This document shows, piece by piece, positions 7,251 through 14,998 of a stretch of DNA of 23,897 bases. Every line of letters starts with the position of its first letter. The stretch's first letter is position 1. The notes beneath the pieces were generated by a model that saw only the letters and a list, made by a program, of their open reading frames with translations, made no database searches and was not told where the DNA came from. The translations under genes and the position numbers were made by a program. The DNA lies in NCBI GenBank assembly GCA_910586015.1, contig CAJUGJ010000030.1, positions 1-23,897 of the forward strand, written 5' to 3'. This stretch comes from an uncultured Lachnospiraceae bacterium. GTDB taxonomy: Bacteria; Bacillota; Clostridia; Lachnospirales; Lachnospiraceae.

Positions 7251-8478
7251 TAACTTTTTCTTGAACAATATCAGTCGATTCTTTCGAAAAAGCTTTCCAT
7301 TTTTTTATACTTCTAAATAATATAATTGCTCCGCAGGCGGAAAATACAAACCATATACCAATCACTCTAAGCCAACTATTTTTTTCTGCAACTGCCCCAA
7401 AACAATAGGTAGATAAAGAGCTACCAACATAGGTAAAAGCATTGAGAAGTCCAGAAATAGTAGATACCATTCTAAATTTAGTAAAATATTTTGGAAGATG
7501 GCTGATTAACATTAAATTAATTCCATACATACATCCTGTAATTAACATCATCAGTATAAGACATCCTAATACATAACTGTCATTTACAAAAAACAGGATA
7601 AAGCAGGATACTAAACTTACTATAAAAAGACAGACTGAAGTAATCAGTTCATCCTGTAATTTATTGTACAGTACGGAAGCTAAGAGTGTACTGAATATAC
7701 TAAACAAAGGAATAAAAGTTGTTATTAATACAGAACTTTTTGTATTCATTCCAAAGTTATCTATCATATAAGCGGGCATCCAAGTTGTGATTCCATCTCT
7801 CAAAGCACCCATTAAAATAATTGCTGTTAAAATAGATAAAAATGGTACAATATGGAACAATGAAAAAAACTTTTTAGCCTTTTTGTTATCCCTATTATTG
7901 ATAGTCACAGATTTATATTTCAGTGTTTTTGTATGATAAATCCAATAAAAAGAAGTGATTCCTCCTATTATAGCTGGTATTAAAAATGTAGTCTGCCATC
8001 CCCACATTCCAAAACATAGGGGAGCAAACATATAGATTACGATTGTGCCTAATGATGAAGCAAAGGAAACGAATACACTACACTTGCGATACCATGTTTC
8101 GTCCAAAGTTTCTGCCATAATACGCACTATAGGAGGCCAGAGCATAGACTGAAAAAAACCATTTATACACCATATTAGTATCATTGCATCTAGTTTGGGA
8201 AATAGCACAACAAAAAAATTACAAAGAGCACTTCCAAACAAACCTCCAAAAATGATTTTATGAGGAGGAATTTTATCACCAAGATATCCACAAAGTAACT
8301 GTCCTACTCCATAGACCAAAAAACTTCCAGTAATGGGAAGTCCTGCCTGACTTTTACTAATGTCAAATACACGTTGAATTTCAACCAGACAGGCAGTATA
8401 ATTTAAACGCATCAAATAGCTTACAAAATAGGATATACAGCACAAAAAACTTATAACCCTCATAGACTGCTTTTTCAT
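7234..8478 (-). CDS. MFS transporter, organophosphate:phosphate antiporter-like
   Basis: A 414-residue membrane protein with about 12 transmembrane segments. The N-terminal region (SYFVSYLMRLNYTACLVEIQRVFDISKSQAGLP in two helices, then GVGQLLCGYLGDKIPPHK) resembles the GlpT/UhpT/hexuronate group of MFS carriers, which import phosphorylated or acidic organic solutes in exchange for phosphate or with protons. The gene's ATG overlaps the phosphodiesterase stop by four bases (ATGA), so the two are translationally coupled. Together with the DeoR gene they form a three-gene catabolic operon. The likely cargo is the substrate or product of the phosphodiesterase; its identity is unknown. Confidence 0.82.
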   Translation of the reverse strand: MKKQSMRVISFLCCISYFVSYLMRLNYTACLVEIQRVFDISKSQAGLPITGSFLVYGVGQLLCGYLGDKIPPHKIIFGGLFGSALCNFFVVLFPKLDAMILIWCINGFFQSMLWPPIVRIMAETLDETWYRKCSVFVSFASSLGTIVIYMFAPLCFGMWGWQTTFLIPAIIGGITSFYWIYHTKTLKYKSVTINNRDNKKAKKFFSLFHIVPFLSILTAIILMGALRDGITTWMPAYMIDNFGMNTKSSVLITTFIPLFSIFSTLLASVLYNKLQDELITSVCLFIVSLVSCFILFFVNDSYVLGCLILMMLITGCMYGINLMLISHLPKYFTKFRMVSTISGLLNAFTYVGSSLSTYCFGAVAEKNSWLRVIGIWFVFSACGAIILFRSIKKWKAFSKESTDIVQEKVIDKAK

Positions 8479-9251
8479 AGCAGACTTTTTCCTTCCCAGT
8501 CTTTTGAAGCAGTAATCCCTTCTAATGTTGCTATAGTAGGTGCTATATCACAAATATTTGCCTTTGAAAATATCTCACCCGGGCAAAATCTTTCTCCAAT
8601 ACAAATAAGAGGGATTGTCATATCTTCTGGCATCTTTGAACCATGATCTCTTTCATGTCCTCCATGATCTGCTGTCACAATTATATTATATTCCTTATTA
8701 AAACACTCTACCAGTCTACGGATTTTGTCCAGAGATTGTGTACAGGCATACTGATATTCTTCACTCATCCATCCATATTTATGTCCAATGTGATCGGTTA
8801 GTTGAAGATAAACAAAAGCAAAATCAGGCTTTTCCGAAGTAATGTAGGAGAGAGCGTTTTCTGTGAGCATTTTATCCGCTCTTTCATAATCATATATCTC
8901 TCCTGAAATATAAAAACTATAAGATAGAGAAGATGGACGTGTCAAATCCCTTAATTCTTCCCAGTTATAGAAAAAGGCACTGGTTTTTTCATGAATTCTC
9001 AACCTTTCACAAAGTCCCTGTACAGGACGGCTAAAAGGAGTATATGTATTCGTAAGAATACCATGCCTTTCTGGTGGTACACTGTGAAAAAGAGACATAT
9101 GACAAGGCAGAGTAATAGATGGATACACGGTTTTTGCTTCTAACGAATAACTTCCTAATGTCAATAGACGACTGCCATAAGGGTTTCCACAAGAGAGCAT
9201 GGCATCTGGTCTTAATCCATCCGCTAAAATAAGTATTACTTTTTGATTCAT
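8475..9251 (-). CDS. Alkaline-phosphatase-superfamily phosphodiesterase
   Basis: A 258-residue, apparently cytosolic metal-dependent hydrolase of the nucleotide pyrophosphatase/phosphodiesterase fold. Visible metal and catalytic positions are D11 in ILADGLRPDA, the nucleophile Thr in YPSITLPCHMSLF (T47), DHIGHKYG (D153, H157), and ADHGGHERDHG (D195, H196 and a later His). This is the standard two-metal set, so the enzyme should be active. It is short for the family (usually 270-450 residues) and lacks a signal peptide, so it acts after uptake. Substrates in the family include phosphodiesters, phosphonates and sugar phosphates. It sits between DeoR (31-base gap) and the carrier (overlapping), implying import and hydrolysis of one phosphorylated compound. 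Confidence 0.85.
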   Translation of the reverse strand: MNQKVILILADGLRPDAMLSCGNPYGSRLLTLGSYSLEAKTVYPSITLPCHMSLFHSVPPERHGILTNTYTPFSRPVQGLCERLRIHEKTSAFFYNWEELRDLTRPSSLSYSFYISGEIYDYERADKMLTENALSYITSEKPDFAFVYLQLTDHIGHKYGWMSEEYQYACTQSLDKIRRLVECFNKEYNIIVTADHGGHERDHGSKMPEDMTIPLICIGERFCPGEIFSKANICDIAPTIATLEGITASKDWEGKSLL

Positions 9252-9282
9252 CCTATTTTCCTCATTTCTGTGTAATTTTTTA

Positions 9283-10044
9283 TTATTTTTTTATAGAAAT
9301 AGAAGCTTTTTGATAAGTTTCAAAAATATTCTCTGGTAAACTTGTATCTGTAAGGTACCGATAACTTGTATCTAGATCACAAATTTTTAATGGTGCATAA
9401 GATTCAAATTTGCTACTGTCTGCCAGTATATAAACTTCGTCTGCAATCTCAAGCATAGCACGTTGGATATCGATAAGTTCTTGAACGTGGTCACTGATTC
9501 CAAAGTCAAGAGAAACTCCTGAAGGAGTAATAAAACTTTTTTTAACATGGAGCTGTCGGATCATATCAAGTGTTAAATGACCATAAAAACTTTTTTCTTC
9601 TGACAGATAATAACCCCCTGCAAGAATAATCTGATATTCCTTTCTTTCCGATAAAATATGAAATACTTCCAAAGAATTTGTCAATATCGTAAGATTTTGA
9701 AATCGTTCACAAATAGCCTTTGCCAGTTCGATAGCAGTAGAACCAGTATCTAAAGCAATATAATCCTTTTCTTTAATATAAGAACACGCCATAAATGCAA
9801 GTTTACGCTTTTCAGCCTGATGCGAATTACTTCTTATAGTAAGATTACTATAACTTTGCAATTCTTTAACTGAAACTGCACCACCATGAACACGTTTTAA
9901 CAAGCCCTGTTTTTCCATACTTTCTAAATCTCTGCGTATTGTTTCTAATGACACTTGAAAAATTTCAGTTAGCTCTGAAGTTGTAACAGAATGATTTTGA
10001 TGTATCATATCTATAATTTTTGATTTTCTTTCATCTGCAAACAT
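9283..10044 (-). CDS. DeoR family transcriptional regulator
   Basis: A 253-residue repressor. The N-terminal winged helix-turn-helix is at about residues 15-56 (TTSELTEIFQVSLETIRRDLESMEKQGLLKRVHGG, typical DeoR). The C-terminal sugar-phosphate isomerase-like sensor starts at YIALDTGSTAIELA (about 93) and continues through LTILTNS and VYILADSSKF. DeoR proteins usually sense a phosphorylated sugar intermediate and repress their own operon. It is the first gene of the operon with the phosphodiesterase and carrier. Two ATGs follow the GGAGGTG site. The one at 10051 gives a six-codon out-of-frame peptide and is too close, so the start at 10044 (seven-base spacing) is chosen. Confidence 0.9.
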   Translation of the reverse strand: MFADERKSKIIDMIHQNHSVTTSELTEIFQVSLETIRRDLESMEKQGLLKRVHGGAVSVKELQSYSNLTIRSNSHQAEKRKLAFMACSYIKEKDYIALDTGSTAIELAKAICERFQNLTILTNSLEVFHILSERKEYQIILAGGYYLSEEKSFYGHLTLDMIRQLHVKKSFITPSGVSLDFGISDHVQELIDIQRAMLEIADEVYILADSSKFESYAPLKICDLDTSYRYLTDTSLPENIFETYQKASISIKK

Positions 10045-10080
10045 ATACCATCACCTCCACACATTCACAACTACACGCAT

Positions 10081-10109
10081 ATAATACAACACAAAAACAA
10101 CATTGTCAA
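10081..10109 (-). promoter_or_regulatory. Promoter of the deoR-phosphodiesterase-MFS operon
   Basis: Consensus TTGACA (10104-10109), 17-bp spacer and TATTAT (10081-10086) on the minus strand, 37 bases before the DeoR start. GTGTGTA-rich sequence around it may include the DeoR operator, but no clean repeat was assigned. Confidence 0.8.
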
Positions 10110-10158
10110 TAGTGTGTATAAAAATTAATATATTTCGTTTTGGGCAATTTCTATTAAG

Positions 10159-10172
10159 ATTTTCTTGAAAAT
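10159..10172. promoter_or_regulatory. Palindrome upstream of the small AraC gene
   Basis: ATTTTC-TT-GAAAAT is a perfect 14-base inverted repeat 35 bases before the araC-like start, in the expected promoter area (a TATATT follows at 10179-10184). It may be an operator, but no convincing -35 was found with it. Confidence 0.3.
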
Positions 10173-10206
10173 ATATGTTATATTAGATTTGAAAGGAGTG
10201 TTTTTT

Positions 10207-10623
10207 ATGGACAATAACATACTTGTTAAAAAGTTGGTGGACTACATAGAAATACATATAGAAGAAGATTTATCACTAGATAAAATAGCAAAGGTATTAA
10301 ATTACTCTAAATTTTATTTAATTAGAACGTTTCATAACGAAACAAAATGTACTATTTATCAATATATACAATCACGTCGACTAACATTAGCTGCAAAAAA
10401 ACTTGTTGAAACAAAAAAGCCTATCCTAGAAATAGCTTACGAAGCACAATATCATTCTCAACAGGCTTTCTCTTTTGCCTTTCACAATTTATATGGTTGT
10501 ACGCCTAAAGTTTATAGAAAAATGGGTATATTTTATCCAAAACAATCTAAAATCAGTATGCTATATTCTCTAAAAAAAGAATCCATTGTGTACGATTTAT
10601 GGGGAGGTAAGTCAGCGGCATGA
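10207..10623 (+). CDS. Small AraC/MarA-like transcriptional regulator
   Basis: A 138-residue protein that is almost only the AraC DNA-binding domain. The first helix-turn-helix is at LSLDKIAKVLNYSKFYLIRTFHNETKCT, the second at PILEIAYEAQYHSQQAFSFAFHNLYGCTPKVYRK. There is no sensor domain, as in MarA/SoxS. The frame is open from 10165, but AAAGGAG (10192-10198) points to ATG 10207, which also gives a clean start (MDNNILVKKLVDYIE). The stop overlaps the clpP start as ATGA, and a GGGGAGG within its end serves clpP, so the two are co-expressed. An AraC regulator coupled to a protease subunit is uncommon and suggests a stress-response unit. Confidence 0.87.
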   Translation: MDNNILVKKLVDYIEIHIEEDLSLDKIAKVLNYSKFYLIRTFHNETKCTIYQYIQSRRLTLAAKKLVETKKPILEIAYEAQYHSQQAFSFAFHNLYGCTPKVYRKMGIFYPKQSKISMLYSLKKESIVYDLWGGKSAA

Positions 10624-11210
10624 GTACAATTCCTTATGTTATTGAAACAACAAATCGTGGTGAACGCAGTTATGATATTTTCTCAAGATTACTATCTGAT
10701 CGAATTGTCTTTTTAGGCGAAGAAGTAACCGATGTTTCTGCAAGTCTGATTATTGCACAAATGTTATTTTTAGAAGCACAAGATCCAAAAAGAGATATTC
10801 AATTATATATTAACAGCCCCGGCGGTTCTGTCAGTGCTGGATTTGCCATCTATGATACTATGAAGTATATAAAATGTGATGTCTCTACAATCTGTATAGG
10901 TCTTGCTGCCAGTTTTGGAGCTTTTTTATTGGCAGGAGGCACAAAGGGAAAACGCATTGCATTACCAAACGCAGAAATTATGATACACCAGCCTGCTATT
11001 CATGGAAATGGTATTCAGGGACAGGCGACAGATATCAAGATTTTATCTGACCATATTCAAAAAAATAAACAGCGTTTAAATACTATTTTAGCCGAAAATA
11101 CAGGAAAAAGTATTGAGGAAATTCGTCTTGCCACGGAACGCGATCACTACATGTGTGCAAAAGAGGCATTGGAATTTGGTCTTATCGATAAAATAATAGA
11201 AAGACGTTAA
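10620..11210 (+). CDS. clpP: ClpP protease subunit, stand-alone copy
   Basis: A 196-residue proteolytic subunit of the Clp ATP-dependent protease, full length for the family. It forms heptameric rings and degrades proteins delivered by ClpX/ClpC-type ATPases in the cytosol. The catalytic triad is intact: Ser98 in GLAASFGAF, His123 in MIHQP, Asp175 in TERDHYM. The INSPGGSVSAG and GQATDIKI regions are standard. The usual housekeeping neighbours (tig, clpX, lon) are absent. It follows an AraC regulator with a four-base overlap and ends at a terminator, so it is probably an additional paralogue dedicated to a regulated process rather than the main clpP. Confidence 0.93.
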   Translation: MSTIPYVIETTNRGERSYDIFSRLLSDRIVFLGEEVTDVSASLIIAQMLFLEAQDPKRDIQLYINSPGGSVSAGFAIYDTMKYIKCDVSTICIGLAASFGAFLLAGGTKGKRIALPNAEIMIHQPAIHGNGIQGQATDIKILSDHIQKNKQRLNTILAENTGKSIEEIRLATERDHYMCAKEALEFGLIDKIIERR

Positions 11211-11216
11211 AAATAA

Positions 11217-11259
11217 AAGCTGTTACAAAAGAGAGAAAAGTTCTATTTTGCAACAGCTT
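11217..11259. terminator. Shared bidirectional terminator between clpP and the GH2 remnant
   Basis: Arms 11217-11230 and 11246-11259 (AAGCTGTTaCAAAA and its complement with one mismatch) form a 14-position stem with a 15-base loop. On the minus strand it is followed by TATTTTTAA, giving a good terminator for the DMT-GH2 transcript. On the plus strand it also ends the araC-clpP transcript, with a weaker T tract. Confidence 0.75.
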
Positions 11260-11267
11260 ACCTAATT

Positions 11268-11533
11268 TTAAATAGCTGTAAATATTTTTTTCACTACATC
11301 GTAAGCGAGTTTTGGTCTGTGGTATTCATCTACGATTCCTTTATTATTCATGGTTCTTGATCTGCCTCCAAACCATTCCTCACTGATACGGATATCGCAA
11401 AACTGCCAGATATAAACTCCAAGACAATTTAGTGCTCTTTTTGATATTCTCCTTGACTAGGGGAAAAGTCCCACAGACAGCCAGTCAGTTCTGTACTTTT
11501 TCTAATCGTATGTGTATTAAATGTGCGAACCAT
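11268..11533 (-). pseudogene. Internally deleted GH2 glycosidase (beta-glucuronidase type) remnant
   Basis: The minus strand starts with a ribosome binding site (AGGAAAGGA) and ATG 11533, then MVRTFNTHTIRKSTELTG and CLWDFSPSQGEYQKEH. This is a typical N-terminus of GH2 beta-glucuronidase/beta-galactosidase enzymes, and a TAA at 11431-11429 ends the frame. In another frame the C-terminal end of the same family follows directly: LGVYIWQFCDIRISEEW, FGGRSRTMNNKGIVDEY and HRPKLAYDVVKKI, with stop at 11268. A complete enzyme is about 600 residues; only about 34 N-terminal and 50-55 C-terminal codons remain, out of frame. The gene is therefore dead through one large internal deletion. It is the second gene after the DMT transporter. 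Confidence 0.82.
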
Positions 11534-11559
11534 ATGTTCTTTCCTTTCCTATAAAAATA

Positions 11560-12399
11560 TTATAATTTTAAAAATACTGTAATCAATACAACTGCTAAGA
11601 TACTTAACATACTTCCTTCAATTTTGATTTTTCCTAGTTCTTCCCTCTTTAATAATGCTATTATAAATAAAATAGCAAGCTGTACTGGTTGTATCATAGC
11701 ATACAAAAAGACGTTTTCCATCGCTGCCATCGCCTCTGTCAACAGTCCAGCCGCATTTGGAATTCGAGTGATACAAGCATTGAAAAGCCCCTTCTTTTTC
11801 ATGATTTCTTTTAGTTTAACTCTTGGAAGTTGTGTCAGTGCTACAATTACCATTACAATCCATAAAACCGAAATTGTTTTACATCCCTTTGACATCATAC
11901 CAAGCATAAGTCCATAGCCAAATTTTGCAGCAATATAAAATAAACTAAGTATAATCATCTTCTTAATAGAACGTTTATCCTCTTTTTTGTATCTGCTTTT
12001 TATAATCCAATAAATTCCCCAAAGTAAAGGGATACAAGATATAAATACTCCCAAATTTACAGTATCCTGTCCTCGAATCAGATTACTCAAATAGGAAAAT
12101 ATAATATTTAACCCAAGCCACACTTTTAATTCATAGGCGGATACGCTTTTTAATAACAAAGCTGATGTATAAAACTCTAAAACCTTCCATCCTGCCAGAC
12201 TAAGTAAAATAACTCCATTAGCCAGAGTATTTTCAAACTGCCATCCAGTAAAGGGAATTAATAATGTAATCCAAAATGCTGTGGCAATGGAAACAATAAA
12301 AGAAAATTCTCCTGTTGTACACTTGAGATTGACTGATATATACTTATCTCCTAAAGAAGAGATTGAATAACAGATCACCGTTAATAAAACCCAGAACAT
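11560..12399 (-). CDS. DMT/EamA family transporter
   Basis: A 279-residue integral membrane protein with about ten hydrophobic helices and a central charged loop (KSRYKKEDKRSIKKM, residues about 140-155). This is the pattern of two EamA repeats in drug/metabolite transporters. The frame is open to TTG 12411, but that codon lies in the ribosome binding site GGAGG (12405-12409), so ATG 12399 is the start. Only 26 bases separate its stop from the GH2 remnant start, and a divergent AraC regulator sits upstream. The original unit was therefore probably sugar- or glucuronide-related, with this protein as an importer or exporter of the substrate or product. The substrate is unknown. Confidence 0.75.
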   Translation of the reverse strand: MFWVLLTVICYSISSLGDKYISVNLKCTTGEFSFIVSIATAFWITLLIPFTGWQFENTLANGVILLSLAGWKVLEFYTSALLLKSVSAYELKVWLGLNIIFSYLSNLIRGQDTVNLGVFISCIPLLWGIYWIIKSRYKKEDKRSIKKMIILSLFYIAAKFGYGLMLGMMSKGCKTISVLWIVMVIVALTQLPRVKLKEIMKKKGLFNACITRIPNAAGLLTEAMAAMENVFLYAMIQPVQLAILFIIALLKREELGKIKIEGSMLSILAVVLITVFLKL

Positions 12400-12431
12400 A
12401 ATAACCTCCAACTATGATTTTATCTAAAATA

Positions 12432-12471
12432 GTTATAATTCATTGACAGTGTATTTTCAATGAACTATACT
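12432..12471. promoter_or_regulatory. Overlapping face-to-face promoters with an inverted repeat
   Basis: Plus strand: TTGACA (12443-12448), 17-bp spacer, TATACT (12466-12471), driving the AraC gene. Minus strand: TTGAAA (12455-12460), 17-bp spacer, TATAAC (12432-12437), driving the DMT-GH2 unit. The two promoters occupy the same DNA, so only one polymerase can bind at a time. An inverted repeat TTCATTGA (12439-12446) and TCAATGAA (12457-12464), with centres 18 bp apart, covers both -35 regions. It is a candidate regulator site. Confidence 0.7.
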
Positions 12472-12508
12472 AATAGAAAATTGATTTATTCTCATATGAA
12501 AGGTTTTT

Positions 12509-13297
12509 ATGGCACAGATTAGAAAACTTCTTGAAAATACTATACATGATCAAAATTTTTTCGTGGATCGACCAAATGGCTATCCATTTTATCTTCTTAT
12601 CCTTGTCAAAACTCCCGCTCGTTTTTTTGTAGAAGGAGAATGGATAGAAACTCCTTCTGATGTTGCAGTAGTATTCCATTCTGGACAGCCTCATCTTTAT
12701 GGAGCTCTTTTAAAATTGCCAAATTCTCTCTCTTTTCATACTGCCTATATTGATGATTGGATTCATTTAGAAAGTAAAGAGCTTTTGCTTCCAGAACATT
12801 TTCCCTATGGAAAGCCGATTATACTGCATAATCCAGAAAATTATTATAATTTATTTCATTTAATTGCATTAGAGTATTTTGGAAATTCACCCCATAGACA
12901 TACCATTTTAGATGCACTGACAACAGCACTTCTTGAAAAATTATTAGATGCTAGCAATACCAAAAAGAGTTCTCCTTTTTATTATGAATTGGTAAAACTT
13001 CGCGAAAAAATCTACGCTACACCACAGCAAAACTGGACAATAAAGAATATGGCAGATTCACTTCATATCAGCAGCGGCTATCTGCATACCCAATATAAAA
13101 ACATCTTCCATACAACTTGTATGAAAGATGTCATTCATAGCCGTATCAGTAATGCTTGCGAACTTTTAAGTGCCACACAGCACTCAATAGAAGAAATTGC
13201 TCTCTCTTGCGGCTATCACAACACAGAACATTTTATTCGTCAATTTAAAAAAGAGGTTGGCACTACGCCTTCCCATTATCGCAAAGATAGAGATTAG
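12509..13297 (+). CDS. AraC family regulator with N-terminal sensor
   Basis: A 262-residue regulator. The N-terminal half (about 1-145) looks like the cupin-type ligand-binding region of AraC proteins (YPFYLLILVKTPARFFVEGEW, VAVVFHSGQPHLYGA). The C-terminal 100 residues are the double helix-turn-helix: MADSLHISSGYLHTQYKNIF, then SIEEIALSCGYHNTEHFIRQFKKEVGTTPSHYR, the family signature. ATG 12509 has AAAGG five bases upstream. It is divergent from the DMT-GH2 unit with overlapping promoters, so it most likely controls that unit in response to a sugar-like ligand. Its stop overlaps the convergent MATE gene stop by four bases. Confidence 0.88.
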   Translation: MAQIRKLLENTIHDQNFFVDRPNGYPFYLLILVKTPARFFVEGEWIETPSDVAVVFHSGQPHLYGALLKLPNSLSFHTAYIDDWIHLESKELLLPEHFPYGKPIILHNPENYYNLFHLIALEYFGNSPHRHTILDALTTALLEKLLDASNTKKSSPFYYELVKLREKIYATPQQNWTIKNMADSLHISSGYLHTQYKNIFHTTCMKDVIHSRISNACELLSATQHSIEEIALSCGYHNTEHFIRQFKKEVGTTPSHYRKDRD

Positions 13298-14625
13298 GGC
13301 ATAGTAGTATTGTATTTACTAACCACTTTTTTTAATCGAAATAAATATACAAACATAGCAAGAACGTAATTAACAAAAAATCCAATAAAAACAGACCATA
13401 ATTTCCATCCAATCATATACAAAATCATAATAATTATAAAAGCAATGACATTGATAAGTGCGGTAATATAGAGTACATACTTTCCATCACTACATGCCTG
13501 AAGTACATATTTATATATTGTTTGAATCGGATTAAATAAGTTCATGATTACCATAGGTATCATAATTTGACTTGCCAAACCAATCAAATTTTTATCATTT
13601 GATATCATCTTAGGAACATCATTTTTGAAAATGATAACGAATATAGATAAAACAACATAAATACTAAATGATATTAATACACCTGAAAATGCTATTTTCT
13701 TAATTTCTCCATATAAATGTTGTCCAATTTTTTCGCCTACTAATGTTAATTCAGCAGAACCATACATATACATTGATATCAAAATAATTTCTAATACATT
13801 CTTTGCTAACAAATATGCTCCTATTTCATTTATTCCAATATTCGAAATAATTGCATTAATCATTAATACAAAAATACTTCCTTCTAAAAGCTCTTCTCCA
13901 GCCAATGGCAAACTCGTTTTTATTAACTCTTTTATTCTTTGTAAATAATCTTTATTGAAAAAATAAACGATATCTTTTCTTGCTGCTAAAAGTAAAATTA
14001 ACATATTGATAAAAACACTTATCATTGTTGCTGTTGCTGCACCTACTGTTCCTAATTTGGGAAATCCAAATTTTCCAAAAATAAATATATAGTCTAATAT
14101 TGTATTTAATATAGATGCACCAGTAGAAATAAACATAAGTTTACTTGTATTCTTTTTTATTTTGAAATAGGAACTACAAGAAAAAATTACTAGCTGGAAC
14201 AACATATATGGACATGTGATATAGGAATATGTAACTGCTGCATTGAGAGCTTCTCCTGATAGACCATAAAAATTTTTAAATATAAATTTACATAATAGAA
14301 TTGTTAGTATCCCATATATAACACCAATTACAAAATCGATTAATAAAGAAGATATAAAAACTTCTCTAAATTCTTCTTTATTTTCTTCCCCCTGCTTTTT
14401 TGAACCAATAATATGAAATGCCACTGCAAAATATCCAAATATACCTGCCATAAAATTCATAAGAGATATTGTGACTCCAATAGCTCCATATATATCCGCG
14501 GATATTCTGCCAATAAACATTTGATCGATTAGTCCAATCGACATACAGGCGATATTCTGAACAATTAATGGTACTGCTAACTTATTTAACAATTTAAAAT
14601 TATCCTTATTGATAGATATAAACAT
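13294..14625 (-). CDS. MATE family multidrug exporter
   Basis: A 443-residue membrane protein with about 12 transmembrane helices in the MATE/NorM arrangement. The N-terminus reads LLNKLAVPLIVQNIACMSIGLIDQMFIGRIS, the family's first-helix signature, and a related pattern recurs in the second half (TSLPLAGEELLEGSIFVLMINAIISNIG). These carriers export drugs or metabolites with sodium or proton exchange. A GTG at 14634 lies inside the ribosome binding site GAGGTG (14632-14637), so ATG 14625, six bases after it, is chosen. It stands alone, converging on the AraC gene with overlapping stops. The substrate is unknown. Confidence 0.88.
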   Translation of the reverse strand: MFISINKDNFKLLNKLAVPLIVQNIACMSIGLIDQMFIGRISADIYGAIGVTISLMNFMAGIFGYFAVAFHIIGSKKQGEENKEEFREVFISSLLIDFVIGVIYGILTILLCKFIFKNFYGLSGEALNAAVTYSYITCPYMLFQLVIFSCSSYFKIKKNTSKLMFISTGASILNTILDYIFIFGKFGFPKLGTVGAATATMISVFINMLILLLAARKDIVYFFNKDYLQRIKELIKTSLPLAGEELLEGSIFVLMINAIISNIGINEIGAYLLAKNVLEIILISMYMYGSAELTLVGEKIGQHLYGEIKKIAFSGVLISFSIYVVLSIFVIIFKNDVPKMISNDKNLIGLASQIMIPMVIMNLFNPIQTIYKYVLQACSDGKYVLYITALINVIAFIIIMILYMIGWKLWSVFIGFFVNYVLAMFVYLFRLKKVVSKYNTTMP

Positions 14626-14679
14626 ATCAGACACCTCAGATCAACAATCTTTTCGTACATTTATTCTGCAAAAAAGTTA

Positions 14680-14708
14680 TTGTTGCTTTTAAAAATCTCT
14701 GCTATACT
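14680..14708 (+). promoter_or_regulatory. Promoter of the small unknown gene
   Basis: TTGTTG (14680-14685), 17-bp spacer and TATACT (14703-14708) lie 40 bases before the ATG at 14749. The upstream part of the open frame (from 14680) is therefore promoter, not coding. Confidence 0.5.
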
Positions 14709-14748
14709 TGTTTTAAATAAATTTAATGTAAACATTCCAATAATCAAT

Positions 14749-14988
14749 ATGAAAAAAATAGTAGTAGAAATAGAGTATTTTAAGGATGATGTATTATTAA
14801 CTGGCGGTTATCTTACTTTTGAAGAATTTATACACCAGATTAAGACAATCGAAGATATATATGACACTACAGAGGATAATTTTATAGATCTGTTGTGTCA
14901 TATATATAACTGGTCAATATGTAGAGAACACTTAAAACCATACTATGTATATGATAGAGACATAGAAAAAGCATATAAAGTAAAGTAG
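14749..14988 (+). CDS. Small acidic protein of unknown function
   Basis: A 79-residue protein starting MKKIVVEIEYFKDDVLLTGG. It begins with a predicted beta-hairpin and then mainly helices (TFEEFIHQIKTIEDIYDTTEDNFIDLLCHIY), with a Tyr-rich end. It is acidic in the middle, with no signal peptide or membrane segment. No domain was recognised. The start is uncertain: no clear ribosome binding site precedes ATG 14749, but a promoter at 14680-14708 rules out the longer frame. It lies alone between the divergent MATE gene and the convergent GmrSD-like gene, with only ten bases to the latter. Confidence 0.5.
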   Translation: MKKIVVEIEYFKDDVLLTGGYLTFEEFIHQIKTIEDIYDTTEDNFIDLLCHIYNWSICREHLKPYYVYDRDIEKAYKVK

Positions 14989-14998
14989 AGCAATGTAT

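Noticed and set aside
10165..10206. Upstream 14-codon extension of the small AraC regulator.
   Set aside because: It covers the promoter/palindrome area and has no ribosome binding site, whereas ATG 10207 follows AAAGGAG.
12470..12694. Minus-strand 74-codon ORF over the AraC gene start.
   Set aside because: It is antisense to the well-supported AraC coding region and its promoter, with no homology features.
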